From: Holacanthus passer
Taxonomy: Eukaryota > Chordata > Actinopteri > Pomacanthidae
DNA: 64,000 nucleotides
NCBI GenBank assembly: GCA_025331565.1
Contig: JAFREQ010000044.1
Location: 992,001-1,056,000 of the forward strand
Direction of reading: 5' to 3'
The notes under the pieces were generated by a model. That model ran no database searches, was not told the origin of the DNA, and worked only from the letters and a program-made list of their open reading frames with translations. The position numbers and the translations under genes were made by a program. Position 1 is the stretch's first letter. Each line of letters begins with the position of its first letter. Positions 49,801 to 62,165 of this stretch are shown one piece after another.

Positions 49801-51154
49801 TGTTGGTAATGTTATTTGGAAAAGAAATTCTTTATTTCAGGGTGATCTTCAGGTTTTTCTTGTTTCATGTTTTCCAATTCATACTCATCAGAAATGGAGA
49901 CCTCATGCTGGTTTTGTTTTTGTTTTTCACCTAAACTTAAGTGTATGTCACACTTTTCCAATTACATATAAAAATTGCTGCCACTGAAACCTGTTTTTGC
50001 AATGAATTATGCCTGTTGTGATTTCTCCGAAGAACACATCAAATGCTTGTGTTAGGTCTGTGTATAGGAGTAGTCATTAATATACAGGAGGTGCACAAAA
50101 TTACTGAAACTTATTTACAAGATAATGAAATATTACAACATCACTGCAAACTACAGCCACACAGTTACCATAGAGTTAAACAACACCTCTCTTAGAAACT
50201 CAGCAATGACAAACCATTATGAGTTACATGGATTTAGTGTAATCTGTTGCATGCTGAGTTACATGTTTTCGTTATGTGTGCCTTTTGAATGTGAAAAAAA
50301 ATGCACACTTTTAAAAAAATGTTTTTTATATATGCTCACCTACTAATGCACTCCCTCACTCTGATGTAAATGGTGTGCAATGTCAGTGCAGTAGTTAACA
50401 TTAGAAACTATAGTCTAAAGTCATTTAGGGTTGTATGTGGTTCACGACTTTGCTACAGCATTCTAGTCTTACAACTTTTAATACATGAGTAAGCTGTGTG
50501 GGTGCATGGATGTGCATTAGCAGAATATTTTGTTGCTAAGGTGTTCTGATTTGATTACGGTTAACTGTAGAAGTTTCGCCTTTTCTCCTTAATTGCTATT
50601 AGCCTGTTTGGCAATAAAGAGAACATCTCTGATTAAATTAAAATTGCAACTTAATCCTAATCCTCTCTATCAACTCACCATTTACTTCCATGGAACGAGT
50701 CTTTCTGTAAGAGGTAGAAATTAGATTACTGTGTATTAACTCTGGAATCTGGTGCTCAGTAATGATGACCTTGAGGTTTGGCATCATTACCTGTCCCACA
50801 GTGCAAAGCATCCAAATGACAACATTACTCTTGCTAGTTCAGATTGACGCATCAGGGATGTTTCTGCACTGACAAAGGCATTTGGCATTTGGAAATGCCT
50901 TTAAAACAACATGGCTCTGTCCTGCTGTGTTGCACTACACTCTTGAAATGCTGTATGCATAATACATACAGTTCCTCTACCTGTTTTATGGGGGAGGACA
51001 TGGAATGACTTGAGATGGAGGTCTGTTTATCGTAATCCTCCTCGCTCTCTCCCTTTCTTATTCCCACTTCTCTCTTACAGGAAGCATGCCCTGAACTGTC
51101 ACAGAATGAAGCCAGCCCTCTTCAGCGTTCTCTGTGAGATCAAAGAGAAGACGG
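46840..51154 (+). CDS. pbx4: PBX-family TALE homeodomain protein, first two coding exons (gene continues beyond window)
   Basis: Exon 1, 46840-47024, codes for a 61-residue start ending in the PBC-domain signature QQDIGDILQQIMAITDESL and then DEAQA. Exon 2, 51081-51154, continues RKHALNCHRMKPALFSVLCE and ends in phase 1, where other PBX genes continue with VLSIRG. The ATG has A at -3 and G at +4. PBX proteins are cofactors that bind DNA with HOX and MEIS/PREP; this PBC-A region contacts MEIS/PREP. The rest of PBC and the homeodomain lie beyond 64000, so intron 2 is at least 12.8 kb. The pbx4 assignment (zebrafish lazarus) rests on the N-terminus and on linkage to gmip and atp13a1, as in human 19p13.11; the PBX family itself is certain. 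Confidence 0.9.
47025..51080. other. pbx4 intron 1
   Basis: Mostly AT-rich with no exon found. ATGCAAAT (octamer) occurs near 47866, and a motif-rich stretch lies at about 48285-48360. The GC-rich block at 49182-49560 is described separately. Confidence 0.5.
49182..49560. other. Unrecognised GC-rich block in pbx4 intron 1
   Basis: Composition shifts abruptly to GC-rich, with CpGs and G runs, and long frames stay open on both strands (142 codons on minus at 49184-49612; 104, 98 and 102 codons on plus). The translations are Pro/Gly/Ser-rich and match no family I know. Open frames are expected by chance in GC-rich DNA, so I do not call a gene. It could be an internal CpG element, an alternative first exon or an old insertion. 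Confidence 0.35.
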
Positions 51155-51980
51155 GTGAGTTTCTACTTCACTCTTTTTCTTTGTGTGCTCCAGTCTGCAC
51201 AGGTTGTAACCTAGTGCTGATATGTAGCGTGCCTTTGCTCCAGTTTCCTGGGACCAAGTTACTTTTTTATTGGCCTTGCAGAGAACTCTGTTGATTATAT
51301 TTATTGCAGAACTGATTTACCTGCATGTATTGTGTATGTTGAAGTTTCAAGATCATTCTAATAACCATTTAGATAAGATTACTGTTTGTTGCTGTGGCTT
51401 AGTAATTATGGAAACTTCAAAACCTATGTAGAAATCTATTAGATCTATATAAATCTGTTTGATTCTGTGTCTCAGAAGAATGTTTAATTTGTGCGTTGAC
51501 ATCGTTACTTTGCCTGAGAGAGCCTCACTGTCCTTCACACTTGGCATACTTATGTGAGCAGACTCTAGGTGTCTGGAGGTACAGATAAGATGAGCCTTGG
51601 AGAGATTCCAGACTCCCTTAATAATAATGAGCTAAGAAACAGCATTGACCGAGAGTTACACACACATTGTCTGGTGCACTCCTGTCAGGTGACATGACAA
51701 TATGAGAATCTGTGTGACGTAAGACATATCATATAAAGCTGAGTGAATGTAGTGTTACTCTAAGCTCTTGGTGTGGCTGTGTCCATGTATACACATCATG
51801 CCAAAACCCTCTGTTAACCGATCTGTGTAGTAACAAAACTCATACATTTAAGTAAGAACAACTGACGTGTCTTCAAGTTTATTCTTTTATTCATCAAAGT
51901 GAAGATTTACAAGAAAGTACAAGTTTTCTATATCAGCCACCGTCAAGACTTTACACTGACTGGCTGAAACTAATCTTAAG

Positions 51981-52504
51981 CCGCATTTCCTCTGCAAGGT
52001 ACAGCTCAGCCCGACTCTACTTGCTTTTGTTTCCAGGTACTTTTCTCTACTTCGTTTTCCACTGCAGATAGTACTCCCTCAACGTAGGCGTGATTCTTAG
52101 CTGATCATGCTAGCGATGCCATACCCCCTTCACTTTTCCAGCAGTTGGGAAACAACACACAGGAGCTTTTCTGTGGTCTTGAGAAGCTGCAGTCTGTATT
52201 CACTGACAAACTGTAACCTACACTGTACATTTACTGCTAAACTGACAACTTCACTGCTAACCTTTTCCTCTGCTGCACTTGCATTCACCGTCACTCTCTG
52301 CTACGCACACAAGGAGCTACACTACTCTTATAACAGAGGAGATCGAAGGGATGGTGTATGTCACCTTTTAGTATTGGCTCAGCTTGCTTGGAACCTCGAC
52401 CAAGGTGAAACTTAAAAAGTACCAGGCACTATCCACAATGGGAAAAGTATGTAAAAATGAGCACGTAGAATTGAGCCGAGCCGCACCATGCCAAGTAAAT
52501 GAGG
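51981..52504. mobile_element. Nonautonomous DNA transposon (MITE-like) with long imperfect inverted repeats
   Basis: The left end begins ccgcatttcctctgcaagg, and the right end read on the minus strand begins cctcatttacttggcatgg. The similarity continues inward: CTCAGCCCGACTC against CGGCTCGGCTC, and CCACTGCAGATAGTACT against CCATTGTGGATAGTGCC. Both ends contain the GGTAC and GGATAGT-type pieces familiar from abundant fish MITEs. No transposase is present, and a clean target duplication was not seen. Confidence 0.6.
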
Positions 52505-55500
52505 CTTTTGTGGATTGGTGATTTTAAAACTTGAGTCAGACAGCAGAACATGTTAACAACTCCGAGTTCACATACTTATTTATCAGATTGCAATATTGTT
52601 TTCCATTATCTACCTGAATGCAGAAACACACCCTGCTTGATTTAATGGTGATGATGATGAACAGAAATGTAACAAAATGTATGAATGGTACAACCAACAG
52701 GCTGTTACAGTTGGTTAAATATCACAGCAATGTTTACTATATTATGGCAGGAGAATAAAGACCTATTCCTACAACTACATCTTACCACTACTACAAACTA
52801 TCATATCCAAATTTTTAGATTAAAAGATCAAACCAGAAAGTTCACGCAAAGCTAGTTGACAGCAGGCAGATATGGAAAACTCCACAGGGGTTATTGCTTT
52901 ACAATCAAACTGTTATGCTATTTCAGTACAAAGACATTCTCTTCTCTCCCGCATTGTTAAAACAGCTGCACCACACAGTGTAGGGTAATTGTGCATTGGG
53001 AATAAATTGCTATGCACATCAATGCAATAGCTTCATACAACACAACAAAAAACTATTCCGACACTGTCTTAACAAATAATGCTGAATTTAAAATCCACAT
53101 GATGTGATGGGAATTATTGCCTATGTAAATATCTCAGATTTGCTCTCACTCCTATAATTATTCAAAGTAAACATGCTGCTTATTCCGATCTTGTTAGCTA
53201 TTCGAGTCAGCTATCTGACAGATTCTAGTGTGGTTCAAAGGAGCAGGCCTGGGATGGATGGCAGATTGATGGTTATGGTAGTGCAAATGGGGTGTGTTTT
53301 AGAATCCTCTCCCTCTGCCAGTCTTTTTCCATTCTTGTCTTTCTGTGTGCGTTTCGTTCTTTTACTTGCCTTGTGTATCTTCCAACAGCAAACCTCTCTT
53401 GTTCAAATACAATTTGAAAATGCTGCACTGCTGCCTGTTGTGGCCCTCTGTCAATAATGTATTATTGCTCTCCAGTGATTGGACAAAAGTAAAGGCTAGG
53501 CTTGAGTGAGTGGGGCAGGGTACACTGTTTCCCAGGCAACCAGTGGTCTTATTTACCCTAATGCCATTCACTTTGATTTTCACATTTAGTCACCCAGCAA
53601 ACTAGAGAAAGGGTCTGTGAGTACTCATACAGTAAGCTGAGCAGAAAAACAGACCAGGCACGGAGGTAGGTTAACAATAGATTCATGCTTGAGGTGACGA
53701 TGCCAGCCATGAGATATAGAGATCTTTGGCTTTGCCTGCGCTGTGCTGGCCATCTGCCACGCAGTGCCCTCCTAACTGCACTGTGTACCTGCTTTGGCAT
53801 TTCTCTGCTACTCCATCAGACCCCCTGCAGGCCCCATTATGTGCCTCTGGAATGTGAATTGACTTCTCTTCAGTGCAGCTTGTGGAAGACCCAATCAGTA
53901 GTCCTCTAGTATCTCCACAGATTTTCTGCAGTCTTTTTTTTACTAACAAACATGCACTTGTGTCGGCACACCCACATACACACTCTGTCTCTCTCGCACG
54001 CATACGCGCACACACCAAACAGGGATAAAAGCAAACTCGGTCTTGGGTCTACTCCTACTGCCTCGGTCTTGTCCTCTCCCCCTCCCTCTCTATGCCTCGC
54101 TCCCACTCTTGAAAGAGAAGACTTGCTCTGAACTCGGGGCTTTGATATGGTAATGTAATGGTGGTGGTGGAGGAGGGGAGGTGGGGTGTGGGGGATGGGA
54201 GGTGAATTCCTCTGAGTGCTGCAGTTGGTTAGATTGTTTTCATTGTAAAGGAAATGTTCTGTGCTAATGCCAGTACCCCCCCTCCCACCGCCACCACCCC
54301 AAAACACCCCCCCATCTTACAACAGTGCCTGTGTTGTCCTGAGCTCTCACATTAAACATGACCTCCATCTGCGTGAAATTTGATTCTTGTTAATACTTTA
54401 TTAAAGATACACTCCAAAAAAGAAATTAAAGCACTTGGAGAGAGACGGGAAATGATCAAAGTTGAGAGCCACTGGCTTTGCTTCAACTCAGTTCTGTTCT
54501 CCCTTGCTCTCATGGGTATTTGCTGTAAAAATAGCTCTTGGTGCAATGGGACAGCTTATGCCAAAATCTCTCACAAGCCACTGCAGTTATTCTCAGAAGT
54601 TTTTCATTTAGTTTGGGCATGTTTGAGGCGTTTCTCCTTACTTTTATGCATTCCTTGTGCTTTACACATGACAACAGTGAATCTGTCACTCACTCTGTTC
54701 TGTCACCCTGCTCAAGTCCCTCTTTTTTAAGCCTGAACACTCCCAGTTGTTTATTTTTGGACGGGTTTTAAATGAAAATAAAAATAGTTTTTCAAGTAGA
54801 ATTAAAGCTATACAGTTTTTTTTTTAAGCTTGGAAATGGCAAAGTGTATTGCTCCTCCTCAATTGGACAAGTTCACACCGCAACGCTTGCCACTCATCTT
54901 GATAAGCTGTCTGATAAACAGCTCTTTGGGATAATGCCGCTAGTTGGCTGTGTAGAAATAGTGGCACACTGGCTAGCATCCTACCTATCCAAGTCTGAAA
55001 TGGCTGGCTCTGTGTCACATCTTACTGTGTTAAAAGTTAATTTGTCAATCACCGTTTTTATTATTATGCATGTATCCGTGCATGACCACTCACATGGCCC
55101 ATGTATCCCTCAGCAACAACAGTGAGAGTTTAACAATGAGGACATCCTGATGGCTTGTAGCCAGTGTGATGTTAACTTGAGCCAGTTCATTGCTCTGTTA
55201 GGTGCCCAGTTATGCCAATATCCTAACAATGTGTCTGGGGCACTGGTTATTTGCTGTCTGCCTCTGCCACAGGCCCACTCCCTTCTCTCTGTGCACTTTC
55301 TGAACAGCCTCTGAATTGGTCAGAGAGGTTTTTAGAGCTGATACATTACCTGATTCATCAAATAATGAGTTAAATTGAGTTAATTTGGTTAAAAAATTAA
55401 GATCAGTCCTGTAAAGTTTGTTTACTTTGACTGATATTTATCTATGTTGGATGGAGGTGTCTTATTTTTCGAACCACCTACAAGCACCAAAATCTCACAG

Positions 55501-58500
55501 TTGATGCCTGCCAGCAGAGCCTGCAGCACTTAGCTAGTATGTTGGCAAAGCGGCTAGCTGACAACCCATCATCACATCCTATTAATGTTTTGACAAGATG
55601 GATGAATGGTGAGATTTAGCAAACTCAATGAACTCGCTCTCTGGTTTATGCTTTTTCATTGCTATTTCTGGTTACATTTAATATAAAAGCTTCTCCTGTT
55701 TAGTTATGGTGGCATATCAATGAATACAAAAAGGGCCAATTTAAACAGATTTTTACAATGTTTTTACAATTCATAAAATTCAAACATCTTCAGAATATTC
55801 CTTTTCTGTTTTTCAGTGTTGCTGTGTACTTTACATTTTGTCAAAATGAATTATCATCAATTAGAATATGTAATGAAGAATAAATATGGCTCTTGATTGT
55901 CCAGAGTTGTATAATCCTGCCTCAAAGGAGGAAACATATAGTCTATGCTTTATCTGAATAAATCCTATATTATATATAAATATAATTTTCTGACAGCCTG
56001 TCAATGACCACATGCACTCTAAGAGAGTAACCAAACTGTGACTATACGAGGTACGTTAAATTGGCTTATTGGGGTTGTAATGTTTTTGCAAACGTATAAG
56101 TTCCTTAATCAAATTATTATCTTACCTGGGTATTCACAGCACTCAAGTTATTTGCATTCCAACACCATTTCAGCAGCCAAATGGCCCCAGTTACATGTTA
56201 ATTGAATTACAGCATGATTGCAGTTGTAAAAACACCAAAACAAAACAACACTATTAGGAGTCACACATATAGTAATTAGCATGTGTTTATTCACAGCCAG
56301 AATAAACACATCACAAACTTTTTTTATAGCCTTTAGAAATCTCATTTTAATTTGTATATGTTAATATTATTTTAGTATTTATAGGTCATGCATAAAAAGA
56401 TGACAACAAAACATCACACACCAGTTGGTAGCACTCAATTTTTGTTGGGGAAAAAAACATGTTCAGCATCACATGATTGATTTAGATGTTTGTATTCCAC
56501 CGACTTTGACAGAGTACAGTACATGAAGTCTAGAGAATCACATGCCTCATTAAAGAAACTTAATTATTATTAGTTTTCAAAGAGCCCAATTTGGAACAGA
56601 GCCCCTAAAATTTTATGAGTTGTTAGGAACCTGTGGGATGTATTTTATTATATTTTTATGAGGGAAAGCATACAGTGCCTTTTAAGCCAAAAGCAGTAAC
56701 AAGATAAATATAGTACTGTGGCGAAATGCGACCTATGTGAAGCTACCAAACCTGGATTTTCAGTTTTATTATCACTTGGGTCTAAAATGAGAATAGGCCA
56801 TCCACCTTTGTACAGTGGCACCAACTTCTCACTCGGTCAAATCCTCGGGTTTTCTATTTGTGGTGTCCTGCCACTCAGTCGTTTTTATTCTTTCCCCTGC
56901 TCCTTTGCAGAAGAGAATGAAAAAAGAGTGTGTGTGTGTGTGTGGGGGGTTCAGGAGTGATACAGGGAGATTGATGAGGCAGTAAGAGCAGGAGTAATTA
57001 CTCGGTGTCCATTCCCCAAGCCAGATTGGCAGACGGCTAATATCACACAGACCCCTGGCCCTGACATACACACCACCACCCCCCACCACCCCAACTCAAA
57101 CTGGGGAGGCAGAGCACCCCAACCTTCAGCCTAGGCCTAATGGTGTGTGGGCCAACTGATTTCCCCATGTGGTATTATTCCTGTAGGAACTGGGCTTCTG
57201 TATATTGACAAGGGAAACTGCTGTCTGCAGTGTGTTGTAGGATGGGAAAAGCTCAGTGGAATTGTTCACCTTTACCAGTCTTTTTCATATAATTGCGTAC
57301 ATTTCGGTCTTGATCGTTCTTTATTCTCTACCATTCTTTACCCTCTTTTGTTCATATTTTTTGTTCTCCTTGTTCTTAGCTGCATGTCTATTTCTGTGTA
57401 AGAACATTGACAGCAATGAAAAACCGGAGTCTAACACATGGCCGATAAAGCCGATTCTAATTCTGATTCCCCAAGAGCAGTGATTAGGCTGTGCCATCAC
57501 TCACAGTATTTCAGGGGGATCAGGATAGCTGGATATGGATGACTGAGTATGTATGAAAGTTTCTAATAGTTGACAAGCATTAACAGAATGGATTGTGTTA
57601 ATGAATAGCATGGTTATATCAAGACAAATGCCCACTCTAGAATTTTTTGTCTGATCCAATTTGCTTGCAGTTTGACGCCAGAACAGTAGGTGTATTACAA
57701 GAGGAGTTGAGAACATGTGTCAACATTGATCAAGTGTTTGCCTGACAGCTGGCACCAGTGGTGGGAGTTTTAAAAAATTAAAAGCTAGATAAAATGAAAT
57801 TAAACAGAAAATGAAATTTAAATGTATTTGCACCATATTTCAGTGGTGTAAATTACTAAATTAAAAAGGTCACTAAATAACAATCAGGACACCAAGGAAG
57901 TGGGCGCACAAATACTGGTGACAGACACTGCTGAAATTTAATTGGCCAGAGTGACATAGGTGCCATGCTATGCACACTTATGAATTACTTTGGATCCACA
58001 AATTTCTGTCAGTTTATGCCCAACAACAAGAAACTAGGGATTATTGAGTGACCCATCAGTATTGGTTGAGGCATCACCCACCGGGCGGACTCATTCCCTC
58101 TCTCTCTCAGCATGTCTGTCGCAGAAATTATACTGTCTGTTTCCGCCAATGTGTGAAGGCCGTGTGATATAAATTTTGTCATCAGAGGGTGCACACGTAG
58201 GTTCTGCGCAGACATCCACTTACTTTCAATTTGTTGTGACCGCATGGACTGCACGGCCTCTACGCTACAACAAGCTATGAAATACATCTGCGCATGTGTG
58301 AAAGGTGTCCTCCAAGTGGACTCATGACAGTAGTATAAACAGAACTACTGCATGCCCGTGGTGTCAGCAGCTGTCTGCAGCTGTCCGTGTACGCGTCCGT
58401 TTGAGTGTATATTCAGGCCTTATGCCTCTTGCACTGCTTTTAGGCTTTGCTCTTAAAGGAAGCCAGCGTCTCCTTAATTAAAGATATGTAAATGTGGTCT

Positions 58501-58558
58501 CAGCTGGATTGCATTAGTGTGGTGGCAGTGGGGTGGGAGAGTGTCGGAGCCTAGCTCC

Positions 58559-58581
58559 TAATCCTGACTAATTAAGGATTA
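58559..58581. promoter_or_regulatory. Inverted TAATCCT/AGGATTA homeodomain site pair
   Basis: TAATCCT (58559-58565) and AGGATTA (58575-58581) are perfect inverted copies around a 9-base spacer that contains TAATTA, and another TAATTA follows at once. TAATCC is the core for OTX/PITX/GSC (K50) homeodomains. This is a motif-based candidate in pbx4 intron 2. Confidence 0.3.
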
Positions 58582-59156
58582 ATTACAATTGATGGGAGCC
58601 TTCCACCCCTCTGCAGTAGTGCACATTGCTGTCCCAGACAGTATGTTTGTATATTTCACACTATGTCATAAATGCAGAGGAGAGATGGAAACATCAGTGT
58701 TGGTGGAGGGGGTGGGGGTTGACTAACCACCCCAAGATTAGGAGTATGCATTAGGTTATTACAAAAACTGGGAAGCCCATGGTCCTTTTTAAGCTTGTTG
58801 TTATCTTCATTAGTGCAGATGGATAGATTGATGTAGTAGAACTGTTGGCTAATCCAGAATAACTCCATATTCTGGGAGGATGATGGTTTGTGATATGTGT
58901 ACTCATTTATGTATGTACAGGTTGGAAAAAGCCAATGTAGGACACTCTCCTGTAAAACCACTGGTAAATTGTTATCCTGACCAGGCAGACATGTTATTGG
59001 CACGGGGATTTTATTCCTTACTAAACTGGTACATCAGACCTGTGTAGACTTACCATGTAGCCTCAGCTCTCTTTGGCACCATCTGACTGTGTCATAATGC
59101 TTGTTCACTTGTTATAAATGGGCACTGCTCTTCTGATCTATCGCTTAATTGCCACC

Positions 59157-59180
59157 TAATTTGCATAACAGTGCAAATTA
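59157..59180. promoter_or_regulatory. Inverted TAATTTGCA/TGCAAATTA POU/octamer-type element
   Basis: TAATTTGCA (59157-59165) and TGCAAATTA (59172-59180) are perfect inverted repeats with a 6-base spacer. The left arm extends to ATTTGCAT, a full octamer, and both arms add a TAAT homeodomain core. Confidence 0.35.
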
Positions 59181-60462
59181 ACGACCTCTCAAATGAGCGT
59201 TCATTTTTCACAAAGTCTTTAGGAGCTCCTTAAGAGTCTGTGCTAATGAGCACAGGAGGCAGCTGGCCTGATGAGAGTTGACTGGGGGAAGATCCTAGCA
59301 GTGCTTTAACAAGCCTCCCGCTTAGGTGCTCTTCGTCATCCTCCTCTTCCTCGTGTGACATTTCAAATTCTTTCGTCCATGTCTCTCCATCTTTCTGTGT
59401 GTGCAGAACTGTACTAGACTGGGTATATCATGTTAAAGTTTTACTCACAGATGCTCAACAGAGATTAATATATCCTCTTAAACACTATTTGTTTTAGCAG
59501 TTGTGCCGTATTAACACTAAAGTGTTTTCTTGAAAAATATCTTGTATTGCTCTGTTACCACAACTAACATAGCACTGTGTGGTCCGTTACTAGTTTAGAC
59601 TGGCAGTATGCTGCAAATTGAATTATGTTTTCTGATTACTGTTGATTACAAGCTATAGGGAAATATCAGTATCCTCACTGTAACTCAAGGTTTGTTTGTT
59701 TAATGCTATCCATGCTATGTGGATGAGCTTGTGAAGATAATATATTAAAATGATTTTGTTTTGCATATACTGTCAGAGGATTACATTTAGTTTTGAGATG
59801 TATTTTTCACTTTTATATGATTGGAGTGCAGAGGTTCACAGATGATTTCTGTTTTCACATTTTATCGGTCCACTATATTTTTGAAAAGATTGTGCTTTTT
59901 GTTTTATAAGTGCCTGGAATGATGGATGGGTCAAATTTTAAATGGAAAAAACCCCCTCAAAACTATGTTTTAAGGAATGTGCTGATCATAATTGCATGCG
60001 CACCAATTTACTGATTATGGAGGTGGCTCATAATTTGTATCCTCTGGGCTCATTTTAATTCTCTTACTTTTATGATTGCTAACTATATTTAGCATTGTCA
60101 GTATTTTTAAACTTAAATATAGCTTTTACTCACTGATTAAATTAGATTTTCACCTACTTTTAATTTTTCGAGTTTAAAACACTATCAGGGAAATATTAAT
60201 TAATTTGGCGAAACTATGCATATAAATGATAGGCAGAGGGAAAAGAACCAACAAAAACATAGTGCATTGTTGTTTGTTTCCTTATATTCGTGCAGATTAA
60301 GTGACAACACAAATTGATCATTAGTGTTTGTGTGTGTGACAGTGTGTTTGTGTGTGACCATTCAAGGGGAGCACACATAGTCATCACTCGGGTGTCCAAG
60401 CCTCTCTTTAGTTAATTAAGGGCTGATTAATGATGTGTTGGACTGAAGTGTTGTGTTTGCCC

Positions 60463-60490
60463 AAGGTGTGAGTTCTCCAATTCACACCTT
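60463..60490. promoter_or_regulatory. Inverted AGGTGTGA/TCACACCT pair, T-box-type
   Basis: AAGGTGTGA (60463-60471) and TCACACCTT (60482-60490) are perfect inverted copies around a 10-base spacer. AGGTGTGA is the T-box half site. TTAATCAG and ACCACA follow directly. Confidence 0.35.
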
Positions 60491-61759
60491 AATCAGACCA
60501 CACCATGTTTACTCAGAATGCTTACCTCTGTGTGTGTGTGTGTTTGTGTCAGAGTGGGGGGCTGCGTGCAACAGGAGTCTGGTGAACTACCCAAACAGAT
60601 GCTGATTAGCGTGAGCTGCTTAAAGTAGAAATGGACATATGGATTAGGCTCATTAAGTTGACTGTACTCAACAAAAACACCCTTTTAGAAGAATGAGTTA
60701 CACACTTTTTATGTTGACTTTGCAGTAGAAATGCACCTTTTCCCAAAATCCATTTGGCAAAAAGCCCATCAGGGAAATTATTCATTTTTAATGCCATATT
60801 CTACAATTTGCCCAAGGCAACATTTTATTCACCAAGCCCCTTTTTGAGCAACCCATATTCTCCCAAAATTACATTGTAAATCAAAATGCTATATGAGGAG
60901 GAACTTGTTTGTGAAAGTTGACATTAATCAATTGTTACAACATGTGATTTTGTGAAGACAGTGCCATTGGCATCAAGGTTCCTTCTCAGATTGCTAAAGA
61001 CCACTAGTCGTGATACAAGCACATGTGATTTTGCAGTTACAGACATTACTGAGTGAATAACTGGACATAATAATAGTGAAGTTTATTTTTCACAGCATCT
61101 ATTTAAAGGTCAAGGAATTTGACAAAACTGTTCTCTCTCTTCTCTAATGCCAATCATCACTGTTTTTCTGCATAGTGTAAGTCAAACTGATTCATGAGAA
61201 TTGGGAAAAATGAAAGTCAGATCTTTCCAGAACTTCCACTTTAAAGTACTTTTTTCCCCCAAAATTGTTTGGAGCAATTCAACCAGGTGTGTTTTCAGAA
61301 ACCATTCCCAGCATCATGCATGGCTCACAAAGAAGTTTATTCTTCCCTTAGGTTTTATTTGTTTTTAAGGGTGAAAATCTGTGTTTAAAATGTGTACCAC
61401 AAACTACAATGTAGTTTATTATAGGCAGATTGGGCCCGGTTCTTATTTTTCCTAGCTACATTTGTATTGCCCAGGCACTATTTTATATCCTCCAAGCAGT
61501 TTTAATCTTAATACTGGGGTTTACCTATCATATCTCCAGAGCTGCAGTTGAGATTTGTTTTTGCCGTTTTTGTGAGGTAAATTTGCATATTCATGTAGCA
61601 CATTTTCACTGTGAAACCCATCTTTCTATGGCGCATTCTCTTTATTTGAATTCTCTGTCTGTAATGAAAGGAAAAACTGATGTTTTCACAGTCCTATCTT
61701 TTCACTCTTTCTGGCTCGTTCGCTCTCTGGCACGTCTGTACTCTGGATTCTGTATATTT

Positions 61760-61925
61760 CTGTAGCCTCTCTCTCTGTCTCTTCCTCTCTCGCACACATA
61801 TCTTCTCCTGTGACTCCTTTTTCAATTCTCCTTGGTTCTCCTTCTACCCTCTCTCTCCTTACCTTTTTTTCCCCTTTTTTTCCTTCTCTATCCTTCTCTC
61901 TCTCTCCCGCTCCCTTGCTCTCTCC
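61760..61925. repeat. Pyrimidine-rich low-complexity tract
   Basis: CTCT and TTCC-type sequence. It produces spurious open frames on both strands. A complementary-type purine and G-rich tract follows at 61990-62165. Confidence 0.8.
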
Positions 61926-61989
61926 CAGTGAAAGGCTGAGAATACCCAAGGGAGCTGATGCAATTAAAATGCTAATCCTGTCTGTCTAC

Positions 61990-62165
61990 AGAGAGAGGGA
62001 GAGGGGGGGCTGACAGCATGAGGGATTGCGGCTCACATGGAGAACTCGACTGAAATGGAGAACAGAGGGAGGGGGGGCACTGGGGGAGGTGGGTGGGGGT
62101 GTACTGAAAGGGAGAGGGGGGAGGGGATGTGTGTTGGGGGGAGACAGAGTGAAAAAGGGGATGCT
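61990..62165. repeat. G-rich purine tract
   Basis: GAGAGG units and several runs of four to seven G. Multiple close G runs at 62070-62145 could fold as a G-quadruplex. Confidence 0.7.

Noticed and set aside
53527..53540. RFX X-box candidate GTTTCCCAGGCAAC
   Set aside because: The first half site has a mismatch to GTNRCC, and it lies deep in pbx4 intron 2 away from any promoter; too weak to list.
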